DNA of 64,000 bases from Mastigamoeba balamuthi (lineage: Eukaryota > Evosea > Mastigamoebida > Mastigamoebidae). Shown in pieces: positions 31,191 to 42,816 of this stretch (position 1 is its first letter; every line of letters begins with the position of its first letter). Where the stretch lies: the NCBI GenBank assembly GCA_902651635.1, contig CACRSC010000019.1, positions 330,610-394,609 on the forward strand. Direction: 5' to 3'. The translations under genes and the position numbers were made by a program. Below the pieces are notes generated by a model, which searched no databases, was not told where the DNA came from, and saw only the letters and a program-made list of their open reading frames with translations.

Positions 31191-32297
31191 ATGTCCGAGG
31201 AGGACGCGGGCCTGCTCGAAGCAGCGCGGGCAGCGGGCTGCCCCGACCTCGTCCCCGAGTGCCTCTCGTGGCTCCCCGCGCGCTCGTCCGCCGCCGACCG
31301 CCTGTGCTCGCTGGCCCTGAGCGCCTTTGGCCACACGCGCCTCGCGGCCTCGCGCTCGCTGGCTCTCGCGGCGCTGGGCGTCGACCCCGCCTGCGTCGTC
31401 GCGGCGCTGCTCCTGCGCAGCATCCTCGTCTACGACCCCGAGCTCGTCGTCGCCGGCAAGTCCCCGTCGTCGCTCTACGTCAGCGTCTGCGACGCCGCAC
31501 AGCCCGACCTCGCCCGTGCCCGCACCTTCTTCGCCCGCGCCACCGAGGCGCACCAGCAGCCGCAGCAGCGCGCGGCGGCCGCGCTGGCAGGCCTGCCGCC
31601 CGCCGTGCTGTTCCTCGCGGGCACGTTCAGCGATTTTGTGCTGCAGGACGCAGAGGGCGCTGTGCGGCTCTGGGCGCTGGCCGACGCGCGGTGCGCGCCC
31701 GAGGGCTTCGCGCCGGCCAAGTGCTCGCTGGGGCTCTTCCACGAGCAGGGCCACGGCGGCCTCGAGCGCGACGTCGAGATGGCCGTGCGCCTCTACCACG
31801 ACGCCAGCGACATGTCCCACGCCAACGCCCGCTGCAACTACGCCCTCTGCCTGCTCCGCGGCGAGGGCACCGCGCGCAACGTGCACGAGGCCGCCAGGCT
31901 GTTCCGCGACTGCGCGGACCGCGGGCTCGCGCGGGCCAAGTGCTGCCTGGCCAACTGCTACCTGCAGGGGCAGGGCGTCCCGCAGGACCGCGAGCTCTCG
32001 GTCAAGATGTACAGGGACGCCGCCGAGGGCGGGGACCCCAGGGCCATGCTGTCGCTGGGGCTGTTCAGCGAGCTCGGGCAGCTCGGGGCGCCGCGCGACG
32101 ACGTGGTCGCGAGGCGCATGTACGAGTGCGCTGCGGCGCACAGAGACCCGCTGGCGATGACGAGGCTCGCGGTGATGCTGCTCTGCGGCAAGGGGGGCGA
32201 GGCCGACGCGAGGAGGGCCGCAGTGCTCTGCCGAAGGGCCATACACCTCGGGGACCCCCAGTCCGCGGTTCTCCTGCGCTCGTTGCAGGCGCGCTAA
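31191..32297 (+). CDS. Sel1-like repeat protein
   Basis: Single exon, 368 residues. The first 130 residues are alanine-rich helices. From about residue 155 five Sel1-type repeats of 34-38 residues follow, with typical signatures: AKCSLGLFHEQGHGG, ARCNYALCLLRGEG, AKCCLANCYLQGQGV, AMLSLGLFSELGQ and AMTRLAVMLLCGKGG. Each is followed by a helix with AVRLY, AARLF or VKMYRDAA. Sel1 repeats form alpha-alpha superhelical scaffolds, often in ER-associated degradation or as kinase-linked adaptors. No signal peptide or partner domain is visible, so a cytosolic adaptor is most likely. The preceding 350 bp hold no gene. Confidence 0.85.
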   Translation: MSEEDAGLLEAARAAGCPDLVPECLSWLPARSSAADRLCSLALSAFGHTRLAASRSLALAALGVDPACVVAALLLRSILVYDPELVVAGKSPSSLYVSVCDAAQPDLARARTFFARATEAHQQPQQRAAAALAGLPPAVLFLAGTFSDFVLQDAEGAVRLWALADARCAPEGFAPAKCSLGLFHEQGHGGLERDVEMAVRLYHDASDMSHANARCNYALCLLRGEGTARNVHEAARLFRDCADRGLARAKCCLANCYLQGQGVPQDRELSVKMYRDAAEGGDPRAMLSLGLFSELGQLGAPRDDVVARRMYECAAAHRDPLAMTRLAVMLLCGKGGEADARRAAVLCRRAIHLGDPQSAVLLRSLQAR

Positions 32298-32474
32298 CGC
32301 TTCACAAGGAGCCGTAAAATGCAGTAAAATGCAGAATCAATTGTTCGGGTAGTGGAAGGAGGCGGCACAGATATCCCACCGCAGGATCGCTCCCGAGGCG
32401 AAATATCTCACCCGTTTATCGACCGTTGTTTAAAACCCAGCCCCCACAGCAGTCAGGAAGGCAGGCACGTGCGA

Positions 32475-33958
32475 ATGAAGAAGACCGGATCCAAGTTCAA
32501 GTACCTCGAGGGCAGGCAGGCGGCGGGCCTGAACGAGTGCTACGGCGGGCTGCGCGTGGGCGTCTGCAGCGCCGACTCGTGCATCCTCAAGGCCAACCGC
32601 ACGCTCTTCGCGCTGCCCTGGAGCACCGCGGGCACCATCGCCGTGCAGCCGCTCGAGGAGCGCGGCAACGGGCGCGACGACAGGCCGCTGGTGGTCGTCG
32701 AGGACGGGGGCGTGTGCCAGGACCTCGACTGGAGCCCCTTTGACGACGGGCTGCTCGCCAGCGCGTGGGAGGACGGCGCCGCCCGGCTGCACAGGATCCC
32801 GACGCCCGCGGGGCTCCAGGGGCACTTGATCGACGCCAGCGCCACGCTCAAGGGCCACGAGAAGCGCCTCAACGTCGTCGCGTGGCACTCGTACGTCAAC
32901 AACGTGCTCCTCACTGCAGACACCGGTACGCCCCCCGCTCGCACGTTCGTTCGATCCCCGCCCGAACCGAAATTGTCGACGAACTCCACACCTCCCAATT
33001 CTGGCGCTGCTCCACGGCCGCCCGCGCGTCCCTGCGAGCCCTTCGCTCGCCGCGGGGTCCAATCCGCTATCCCTTTTGCTGCCGTCGCTGCGGCCGCTGC
33101 TTTTGACGAGTTGGAGGAGCGCAGGCTGACGACCTTTCGAACAGGAAAGGAAGTGAAGCTGTGGGACGTGGAGGCGGGGGCGGAGAAGGTGTCGCTGCAG
33201 GGCCTGACCAGGACGATCGCCAACGCCACGTGGTCGCAGGACTGCAACCTCGTCGCGGTGTCGAGCAAGGACAAGACCATGCGCGTGTTCGACGCCCGCT
33301 CGGGCGCCAACGTCAACAGCGCCGCCAGCCACCAGGGCGCCAAGGGCGGCCGCGTCACCTGGCTCGGGCGCCTGGACCGCATCTGCACCGTGGGCTTCAA
33401 CAGGCAGAACGTCCCCGAGCTCGTCGTGCGTCGCCTGCGCTCGTTGCGCCACGCTTCTTTTCTTCTCACACAGCCGCTGTTGCGATCGGTGCGCGCATTG
33501 GGCAGCTCATCGACCCGAGGAACGTGTCGGCGCCGCTGCAGACGGTGAACCTCGGCAGCGCGCCGTCGACGCTGTTCCCCTCGTGGGACGACGACCTGGG
33601 CCTGCTGTACCTCGGCGGCAAGGGCGAGGGCAGCATCAAGGTCGTCGAGGTCTCCGAGTCCGAGGCCGCGGTCATCGCCGAGCACAAGTCCAAGGACCCG
33701 CAGGCCGCGCTGGCGCTGCTGCCCAAGCAGGGCGTCGTCAACGCCCAGAAGTGCGAGGTCGCGCGCTTCCTCAAGCTCATCGAGTCGAGGCGCCTCGTGG
33801 CCCCGCTGTTCTTCGAGGTGCCGCGCTCGACCGCCTCGACGGTCTTCCAGGAGGACCTGTACCCGCCCGTCTGGGACGGCCGCCCGACGCTCAACGCGGC
33901 CGACTTCTTCTCTGGCACCCAGGCCCCTGCCCCTACCCGCGTCGCCTTCATCCCCTAA
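32475..33958 (+). CDS. Coronin, short form without coiled coil
   Basis: Three exons (32,475-32,925; about 33,145-33,430; about 33,505-33,958), near 395 residues. Typical coronin blocks: KFKYLEG at the N-terminus, DLDWSPFDDGLLASAWEDG, LKGHEKRLNVVAWHS, KEVKLWDVEAG across intron 1, KDKTMRVFDAR, LLYLGGKGEGSIKVVEV, NAQKCEVARFLKL and FQEDLYPP. These make the seven-bladed WD40 propeller and its C-terminal extension, which bind F-actin and act with Arp2/3 and cofilin at the cell cortex. The protein stops about 20 residues after the extension, so the usual unique region and trimerising coiled coil (50-100 residues) are absent, unless a further exon was missed in the short gap to the convergent gene. 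Confidence 0.88.
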
Positions 33959-34078
33959 AGAGCTGCGGTGTCCTTCTGTGCTTTGCATGTCCCCCCTGTG
34001 CATCCGAGACGATGGCTCCATTGCTGCTTAACAGTGCTCCGTGTTGTTGTCGCTGGTCCTGGCTGCATCGGTGTGCGC

Positions 34079-34689
34079 TCATTTGCAGTCAATGGCGCCT
34101 GCGAGGGGGGCGGGCCAATCGAGGGCAGAGTGCGCTCTGATCATGGCGTCGAGGGCGCAGAGCGGCTGGCCCTGCATCTCGCACGTCCTGCGCGTGGACA
34201 TGTCGATGTGCACGATCAGGGCCTCGAACGTCGACGCGATCGTCGCTGTGCGCTCGTTGACCATCAGCAGCACCAGGTGGATCTTCCTGCGGCTCTCGGA
34301 CCTCGCCACCGCGCGGCAGTACACGGAGACCGTGTCCCCCGCCAGCACCTCGCGCAGGTAGCGCAGGTGGTGCTCGACGCTGAACACGCCGTGGGCCTTG
34401 CGGTACTCCTGGTCCATCCCGACGACCTCTGCACGAAGCACGTTGAGCAAACGCGCGCGGCACCCGCGTGTCAATGCCCGCACCAATGAGCCTCCACAGG
34501 GCGGCGTTGTAGATGGACATGTAGTGGCAGATGTTCCTGCGCACATGCACTGAGACGAGGGGCAGTTCAGAACCAGCGCACTCACATATGCCCAAACTCG
34601 TCTTTCTCGGCATCTGTCACAGTGAAGGTGTGGAGCAGCTCCAGTCCTGCCTTCACAGTCGCCACGTCGGGGAGAGCAAGCTTCGCCAT
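34079..34689 (-). CDS. Hot-dog fold thioesterase (4HBT-like)
   Basis: Three exons; about 165 residues from ATG 34,689. The first splice (CATAT|GTGAGT to GCGCAG|G) creates DEFGHMN, the conserved D-x-x-G-H-x-N signature of 4-hydroxybenzoyl-CoA thioesterase-type enzymes. The family's YLREVLAGDTVSVYCR and later VHIDMSTRR blocks follow. The second splice (CGG|GTGCCG to GCAGAG|GTC) keeps the frame. Such enzymes hydrolyse acyl-CoA thioesters; the layout recalls the YbgC and carnitine-dehydrogenase-linked groups. It lies 85 bp downstream of glutamate-cysteine ligase on the same strand and converges on coronin. Confidence 0.75.
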
Positions 34690-34774
34690 ATGTGCAGCAA
34701 CGTCCGCAGTTAAAACAGCACGAGTGAATCTGGCCTGAGTGATTCTGTCGAATCGTGATTCTACAGGGGAATCA

Positions 34775-36576
34775 TCAAATCTCCTCCCACTGAGCAACTG
34801 CCCTGGAAACCACACGATCGCTGGCGCCCGCGCTGACCACTGAGTTCTGCCCGTACATGGGGTGGCTCGCGATCTCGTCCCGAATCCTCCGTGCGCACGT
34901 GGGAGCCCTGCCCAGAGCTCTCTGGCGCACCACGTCGATGTGCTCCAGCAGGCCAGCCCATCCAGCCGCCTCGGCAGCCGCCATCCCCGCAAGCCCCTCA
35001 ACATCAGTCGAGCCGCAAATGATCTCGGCCATCGAGGCCAAACGAGGCCTTCGCCATCCGGGCGCCCGGTACCAGAACCTCTCGCCTCGCACAGCGTCTC
35101 TGCGGGACCCGGCAACGAAGTTCTCCGTCACCTGGCGGTCTGATGAGCGCAGGCCCCAGCGAAATTCAATCGGGGGCACCTTCCGTTTGCTGATCGACAG
35201 GGCTGTCCGCGTTCGTATCAAATGCGCCGAGACCAGGAAGACGAACACGAGCAAGGACGCGTTCTCGTAATCGGAGAGCTGCACGTCCATCGAACGGAAC
35301 TCGACCTTCCAGCCAGACTCGCTGCTCTCGGCCATTTTAAACCTCACCGATTTCCAGTCTGTGGACTGAAGAGCCTGTGTGTTACAACAGTGAGTCCTTT
35401 AACCACCCGCCTCTCATCATGGACACACCTTGGCCACAGCAATCGACAGCGGATCTGCTGCATCGTCGAGATCCGCCCTTCGTAGAACCAGGGGCTCACG
35501 TGCACAGAGCCGTCGGACGTGCGCAGCAAAGCGCCTATGCGTCGTCTGCTCGTCTGTCGAGTCCTTGGGGCTGAGGCGGAATGCGGGACTGTATCGTCTG
35601 GGGAGGCACGCAAGGCGTTCGAGAGGCCTTCGGTCGTCTGCCGCCTCGGAGATGATGGGCCACCGCGAGTCACACTCGGACAGCCACCCGCGGAAATAGG
35701 GACATGCAGCAGAGATGGCCATCATGAGAGGGGCGAGCGCTGTCAGCTGGTCGTGCAGGAACAGAGCCTCCGACAGGTCCACGCACTGCATTGTGCACTG
35801 CAGGCAGCAGCACCCCATCCCCAGAGCGAAGGTGTCGCCCTCGATCCATCTGGGGGCTATCGTGCGGGTGTCTCTGAACGGCATCACGCAAATTCTGATG
35901 CGAGAGTCTCTACGAGACCTCACACGCGAATTTAGGAACTGGAACCTCCTGACTGTGGAGATAGCGAGTGGCGGAACAAACTCCGAGAGACATGCAGGCT
36001 CGGACTCGGTCTGGTTCGTCAGAGAGGAGGGCAGGGCTATGTATCGGTAGGAAGAAGCTCCCAGAGCTGGAAACGCAGAAAGAGAGACGACAGCCTGACC
36101 ACGGTCGAGGAATCTCTGAGTGCATGCTGTTAGCAACTTTGATGCTTTTCTCGTGCCTGGATTACGTTCCGGCGCCGCTGAAGCCCCGCGCAGAGCTCGG
36201 TGAGGCTTGACAATCCAGACTCGCAACCAAACAGAAAGGGTTTGGCAGAGAGACCCTCGAGCATGTACGAGCCGTACTCGGGAACGAACAGCGAATTATC
36301 ACACATATCTGGGTCAGTGGCTGTTGCTCTCTGGATTCTGTGGAGAACCGCATCAGCATCAGGGAGTAGGACCCATCGTGGGCCTTCCTGAGACTCCCGA
36401 GGCACCCTCACGACCAGAGTGTACTCCACTTCGTCCCCGCATAGCCGCTCGAAGAAGGAGTATCGGAACCTGCCGTAGGAGGCCCAGAGTTGTCGCGAGG
36501 CACATCTTCGGAGCACCAGGGCCATCCGGTCGAGACACGATGGTGCGAGGAGCTCTCCAGCCTCCGTGCGACCCAT
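34775..36576 (-). CDS. GCLC: Glutamate-cysteine ligase catalytic subunit (eukaryotic type)
   Basis: Three exons: about 36,163-36,576, 35,432-36,111 and 34,775-35,371, near 560 residues. Exon 1 has LCGDEVEYTLV (active-site glutamates) and PEYGSYMLEG. Exon 2 has MGCCCLQCTMQ, SEALFLHDQLTALAPLMMAISAACPYFRG and SRWPIISEAADDR. Exon 3 has QSTDWKSVRFK and GWKVEFRSMDVQLSDYEN. All are diagnostic of the eukaryotic GCL family, which joins glutamate and cysteine in the first, rate-limiting step of glutathione synthesis. Intron 1 has a clear branch site (TTGCTAAC) and CTCAG acceptor. The protein ends somewhat earlier than animal or fungal homologues (about 640-680), mainly through shorter loops. ATG at 36,576 is the first in-frame start. 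Confidence 0.9.
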
Positions 36577-36963
36577 TCTTCTGGTTTACTTTCTTCGAAT
36601 CGTCGCAACTTTTTCGACCACCAACTTACTCGAATCAGCCACGAGTTCATGAACACCCATTCCACTGACTGGGAAACCCAAGCGAACTGAGGAACTCCTG
36701 GTTGTTGAATGCAGAGATAGGAGACCGCATGCCTGAGGTATAAGCATGCATATTCATCATTGGGACGAGGGTGATTTCATCTCGCCAACTCGCGATGACT
36801 ACAGCCGAATGTCTACTATTCCTCTGCATCGGCATTGCAAATGATGAGTACCTGACCAGGGGTGGATTTTGAGTGTACATTTTTCTAATCCCTCGGAAGC
36901 TCTATTAATAGGGTCATCCCCCCCTTGACGTTCTGCATATCAGACCCTCCTAGCACCCCGGAG
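36577..36963. promoter_or_regulatory. Divergent promoter region between GCL and the 12-TM cyclase
   Basis: 387 bp between two start codons pointing away from each other. AT-balanced, with no repeated motif I can single out and no open frame worth calling. Confidence 0.4.
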
Positions 36964-39900
36964 TATGCTCGGTGTGCCCGTGACAGCGGAGGTCAAGTAC
37001 GGCGACTCCGTGGCGACGGGAACCCTAGGGCTGGGTCCCGCGTGGACCGCAGCAAAGGCCCCCGCTGGGTCCGCACCTGCTGATGCTCTCGGGTCCGCAG
37101 CTGCAGCTGTCGCCAACGAGGACACGTCGCTCCGCACCACCACCCAGACGTTCACGCAGCCCGTGTTCGAGAAGTCCTACCGGCGCTACCACGACAACGA
37201 GCTCAGCACCGCCTACGCGGTGAGCTTCTACAGGTATCGCAGCGACTCGGTCTCTCTTGCCGCGGGTCATCACTGATGACAGGGCGTCTGCTTTCAGTTT
37301 GATACAGATCGCGGCCGCTGTCGCTGTTGGGGTCTACGCGGCGACAAGGGGGTCGATGGAGGAATGCGGGAACGTCGTCATGCTCTCGTTCTGCGTGGGA
37401 GTGATTGCCGTAGTTGGCTCTTCGCTGGTGCTGCGGTTCGCCCTGGGGGCTGTGTTCGTCTACCAGCAAGAAGGCACGCATAAGCGCTGATAGAGACTGC
37501 CACCTATCTTACCAAACGCGCTGCCAACAGGGGCATACCTCCTGTGCTGTGCACTGTTCTCTGGCATGACGATTGCGAGCTCGTGTGTGTGCAAGAGCTC
37601 CTATGTTGGTGGATCTGCTTCGGAATCTGCCGCGCTCGGATACTCGTCTGACGGCCCAAGCGATGTTATGTTATCGGATGCTGTTTTCCCGTCCTTGTTG
37701 AGCATTCTGTTCGGGTTGTCTTTTGTGCTGTTCAGTGCAGTCCCCTGGCCCACCTCTGTGATATACTTGGCAGTGGGAGCCGCCTTGCAAATGACATCTG
37801 TCGTGGTTGCGTGGACTCAGGACTCCATGGCATGGTGGGCGCTGCTCTGTATCATCGCAGGGATGGGGGTCGTCTTCATTACTGGGCTGCTGACCAGTTG
37901 GGACCGCAAGAAGGACTTTGGGTCGATCGTCGCGCTGGAGAGGGAGCGACGACAAACCTCCCTGGAGAAGGGGGCCACAGACGCTCTGATACACGCTCTC
38001 TTCCCTAAGAGCGTCGCCAAAGCCCTCACTGCGAACAGGACTGCTGGAGGCTTGTTCGACAACTCCAGTGCGAAAACGGACGAGGTTACGACGAATTCTC
38101 ACGAAGCCATCTCGTACAGACCCTATCATTGCAGAGATCTGCCCTAATGCGACTGTGGCGATCATCTCGTTCGACGGAATCGAAACGTGCGGGAACTATG
38201 AGCAGCAACTGGGTGTACTCTCCCACTTCTTCATTGCCGCGGACGAAATTGCGGAGCAGCACTCAGCAGAGAAGATCAAGACAGTGGGGTCAACAGCTGT
38301 GTTCGTTTGTGGAATATCTAGGTTGGCGCTGCAACATCGTTCGTTTCTGACGAATCCTGGTCTAGGAAGGGTATCTCACATGAAAGGGAGACCATCGAGT
38401 TGGTGTACGATCTTCTGAAGATGGTTGCACAGTACCGAGAAGAGAAAGCAAAGGACAGCATCTTGTCACTGAGGGGCGGAATCGCGGTGGGCCCGCTTGT
38501 CGCAGGAGTGATTGGTAGCACAAGGCCTAAATACGACGTGTGGGGATGTACGAAAAACTCCTTTTCTTTTTCCCCTCATCTACTACAGTTACTGTTACTG
38601 TTGCACGCAAGCTGATGGAAACCGCTGGGCGCGGAACTGTACTGGTGACAAAAGACATCAAGAAGCGGATGGTAGAATAGAGTTATGTCTTTCGTACCTC
38701 ACAATCCCTCTCAGACACAGTATCAATTCCGTATGATGAGAACACTAACGCACGTTCCCGGCATTGGCAACATTCTACTCTATGAGCTGTGTGTTCCAGC
38801 TGGGCCGCGTGCCGTGATCACGAGGTGCACACACCCTCACAAATTCGGCCTTCCAGATCACTCACACATTGTTCAGTTTCACTCGGATCACTGTCGGCAT
38901 TCCGAGAATGTCAAGAGTGCGACTTGTCGACGTCGCCAACTGCGACATGAAACACGTGAAGCAAAGGGTAATTCCTGTGTTGTCTCTGTTCCCGGACCTG
39001 CACTTGGAGAAGAACTATTGGTCCTACTCGGCCCAGCACTACGTTCAGCACCCCCGGTGGATCAGTCTGTTTCTTCTATTCTTCCGTATTATGTACTTCA
39101 TCTGCGGCTTCTTTGGATCTGATGTTAGGAGAACATCGGCCATCGGATTCGTCATTCCTGTACTGTGGTTCTTTCTCATCTTCTTTCACACCTTCTTGCG
39201 GTATTTTCATTTCAGCTTATTGCGTTCTGAGGTTACCTATAGGCTGTGGAAGAGACCAACGTGGCTGTGGAGTAGTGCTGGAACTCTTTTGTTTGCGTGT
39301 TGTGCTGGCGAAGTGGTTATTTGGGACGTATGCAAGTGGAGAGACGGATTTGCCACAGGGATGATATGCCTCCTTCTGCTTGTACACTTATCGCGAGTGC
39401 CGTTCGTGGTTGCCTCGCCCTTGACTATCATTCTTGCACTCGGGACGATACCAATGTTTACTGCCAGAGGGTGCGCTTGTCCCTTGTCACAAACCCGCAC
39501 TGATTTCCTCAAAGGTACCCCTCGGGAACAGCAGTCGTTATCGGGATCTCTGTAGTCTTTCTTCAGTTAACCCACATGGAGATTGAACGTCAGCTCCGAG
39601 TAACATTTGCCACCGTCGTGCTTGTGAAGAAGAGCCAAATGATTAGTGAAAAGGTAAGCCGCTTGCTCATTCTCGTTTTTGTACTTATCACCCTCCAGGA
39701 GAAGGAAATCTCACAGGATTTGGTTCGATCAGTAATCCCTCTGAGTGTCATCAACAGGCTGGAGGAGAAGAATGCAGCAGCAGCAAAGGAAACCTATCTG
39801 TGCGAGTTTGTGCCCTCGGCTACGGTGATGGTGAGAGCACCAGGGACAATGTGATTAGGTTCTCAAGGAGTTCTTAGGTTGCCTCAGTCGTCGATTTCGA

Positions 39901-41125
39901 CTCCATGGCGAAGAAGGCAACGCCATCAGACGTTGTTCATCTTCTCAACGCTCTGTTCACTTTGTTTGACACGCTAGCCAAGGGGCGTGGATTGGAGCCG
40001 CTGAAATCTCTTGGTGCGATCAAATCGACTGTGCGAAAGTCTGTTGACATCCTCTTCGTGCAGGTGACGAGTACATTGTGGTCGGTAATTCTTTGAGAAA
40101 CATGGAAGATCATGCTCTTCGGGTTGTTGGTCTTGCCTCAGATATCATTGGAGCGATTGGCGACTTCAACAAAACCGGCAATCCGGTAAATTTCCCCATC
40201 GCGATACGGATCGGCATTCACACCGATGCAATGGTGAGTGTTTCCTTGTCATGTGCTTCCTCTTATTCAAGCCCTTGGGTGGCAGCTTTGCGGAGTCATA
40301 AAGATGAAAAGCTTCATCTTTGACTGCTGGGGCAATGCCATTCCCATTGCCGAGAAACTCGGGGAGTCGGCAGCACCAAACAGTGTGCGCATCTCGGCGT
40401 CGACGCACCAGGAGCTCATCGGGGGCTACTTCGTTACGGAGCCCGCAACTCCTGTCACTTATGGGATCGAGATCATCGAGACCTACGCGCTCAAGACGGC
40501 TCTGGACGAGCACAACCTCGAGGCTACCGTCAGCATCCGTACTCTAGTTCCAAAGAACCCGCAGGTGCAGGACCTGTGGAACGCTGGCTGCTACGTGGAC
40601 TATGGCGCCTACTCGGGCAACGTCTCGGACCTCCAGAACGGCAGCCCAGCAACGAGTAGATTAGCCAGCCCGTTTCGCACAGCAAGCGCAGGGGCAGTCC
40701 TCACCGCGAGGACAGACGTCGCGAGTACTCCAACATTGCGACGCTCCGAGTCGCTGCAGCAGTTCGCTGTACGTGCGAGGGCACAGTCGCTCAACCAGCT
40801 CGCAGCTGCAAGGACGTGGCAAGCTCTGGGCCCCGTCCCGCCGCAGAACGTCATGCCAGTGTTCGATCTATCAGCCAACGCTGACACCAACACAAGTCAG
40901 CAAGGTTCGCCCCCAGTTGATGAATCCACCTTCTCACTGGTTTATCAGTTGTGCTTCCGTGGGCGATGCCAATGCCACAGAAAAGCGATACCGGAGTTCA
41001 GTCGATTCTTGAGTAGCCCTATAAAGCAATCCACAATGGAACTCGAACAAAGAAAACTACCGGCGTTTTGTGACACTCATAATGTATGTAATAATCGTGT
41101 TGCTTATTTGCGCCACCCAGAATAA
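36964..41125 (+). CDS. 12-TM adenylyl cyclase-like protein with degenerate catalytic residues
   Basis: About ten exons. A polar N-terminus (residues 1-90) precedes a first membrane cluster (37,300-37,900, roughly six segments). Cyclase domain 1 (about 37,950-38,680) follows with ICPNATVAIISFD, KIKTVGST, GGIAVGPLVAGVIG and KYDVWG. A second membrane cluster spans 39,060-39,600. Cyclase domain 2 (about 39,720-40,540) has INRLEEKN, KSLGDEYIVVG, RIGIHTD and FDCWGN. A Ser/Ala-rich tail of about 190 residues ends at 41,125. Layout TM6-C1-TM6-C2 matches animal and Dictyostelium ACA-type enzymes. Domain 1 keeps the base-selecting lysine and aspartate but has F and S at the metal positions. Domain 2 keeps one metal aspartate (GDEY) but has S at the other, and neither has the N/R pair of VNLASR. 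It is probably inactive or regulatory. The border near 37,490-37,520 is uncertain. Confidence 0.75.
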
Positions 41126-42139
41126 GGGGATAGGGTGAAGTCCCTAAAAGGCGGTGTGGTTTTGTGGGCAACATGTGCACTTGTTTCCAGCAAGCCCAGG
41201 GTAGAGATTTTGGCAAAGTAAGGCTAAGTATCCTGAAAAATAAACTTACTGTACAGCCCAGAAGATAATATTAACTCTGCATATATTTACCGTGAATAAG
41301 GCCCTACTGCCTTAAGGGGACTTCACCCTAGGTGGAGGCCTGGAGGAATTTCGAGTGATATGATGCAGCAGCTGTGTGGAACCACTACTAAATCTTTCTA
41401 TACATATGGTACTCCATCACAATCCCAGTATTCTCACCAGTCTCATACTGTTCCAATGACAAATGTTATGCTGGGCCAGTGTAGCTATCTTACCTTGCTA
41501 TGAAGCAATAGATCAGATTGGTGATGCAACATTTGATCTCCTGTGGTTTCTTTTCTTTTTATCTTTTCTATGTTTTGACAAGTCCTGTATGATGGCTGAC
41601 AAGAATGCCCACATGAAGAACCAGTCCAACTCTATTGTTCTTGACCAGCTGTTGCTGTTTCATCTATTTTTGTCCCACTCCAAACTGATTATCCAGGGTA
41701 AAGTAGTGAGATTTGCATGCGTTTTAAACATATACCAATGAATATACGATATCTACAAAGTGTATTTGTTCCAGGAAATGGGATTTCAGCATTTCTTGGT
41801 TCAATTGAACATCCATTCCTGTGAACTTGAATTTTGCACAGAAACAAATGGTAAAGTTGATATGGAAATACTAATTGATAATTGATGCTAAGAATATGTA
41901 AAGTAGTGCAAAACGAGATTAAAAAAGAGAACAGGATGTCACAATTGGCATGCTAATGGTTTTAATTGATATTAATTTTTCGTTTGACAGAAAAGAAGAG
42001 GGTTTCCCCTGACTGCCAAGTTTGAGGTTTTTGAAGGGGTCTTTTTGCATTGCTGCCCTATGTAATGTAGTAACTAATCAATCTCTCTCGACTAAATACT
42101 GTGTTATAAGAAAATAAAATTGGATAATATTACATATTA
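41126..42139. other. AT-rich intergenic region
   Basis: No gene recognised. A short plus-strand frame at 41,463-41,741 lacks homology and coding bias. Confidence 0.4.
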
Positions 42140-42620
42140 TGATCAAATACATTTGAGGGTGGAACAGAATCAGCAGAAGGTGCTGGAGCTGCAGAACAGT
42201 CATCAGACGTGCGAGTTGCAGCTGACCAAGAACTACCAGGAGAAGCTAAACAGGTTGCCGAGGCACAGGCTGGGCCTACGAGATGATATCCAGGGTCAAG
42301 AGCAAGGCTGCATAGCAGGTGATCAAGGCAAGGATGGATGCAGCCCTGCAGTAGAAGGTGATGATCGTGGAGATCCACTGCCAGAACGAGGACCAAGCGA
42401 AGAGACAGCAGGGAAATCACGAGGAATACGTTGACCTTATCTGCAAGGCCTCCGAGGATGAGCACACAACATTCAGGTCAACTGTTGCAAACCTCAATGC
42501 TCAGCTGCACAGCGTTAAAAACATAAGCAGCTGGCGCAGAACTTCACAGAGGCTGACTTGGATGAGCTGGTTCAGGACCTGGACTCCATGAAGAGCAGAC
42601 ACCCCGTAAGTACTCCACAG
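42140..42620 (+). pseudogene. Decayed coiled-coil protein gene
   Basis: Heptad-rich pieces follow each other in different frames: VEQNQQKVLELQNSHQ, then AKQVAEAQAG, then AYEMISRVKSKAA, VIKARMDAAL, KVMIVEIHCQNEDQAK and KQLAQNFTEADLDELVQDLDSM. At least three frame changes are needed. Within one stretch two TAG codons (42,313 and 42,352) sit where Gln (CAG) would suit the helix. A GTAAGT donor follows near 42,607. The ancestral protein was a long coiled coil, family unknown. It is called a pseudogene because the frame breaks lack splice signals. Confidence 0.6.
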
Positions 42621-42816
42621 TGCTGCCACTGGGATCAACGAGAATATGGGAATGGCGAGCTCAGTCACTGCATTGGAAATGTCAAAATGAGAAACAAAGC
42701 CACGGCACAGCGATGGAAATTACAGAACTCAACTGTTTCTCTTCTTGGACTGTCCCGGTGTTCACGTGCGGTAGCTGCGACCAGAACCATCACGATCAGA
42801 TTTTCGTGGATGGCAC

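Noticed and set aside
29722-32246. Long minus-strand open frames (300-400 codons) opposite the glycosyltransferase and Sel1 genes
   Set aside because: They lie wholly antisense to genes with clear domain signatures and consist of low-complexity Arg/Pro/Ala/Val, as expected of mirror frames in GC-rich coding DNA.
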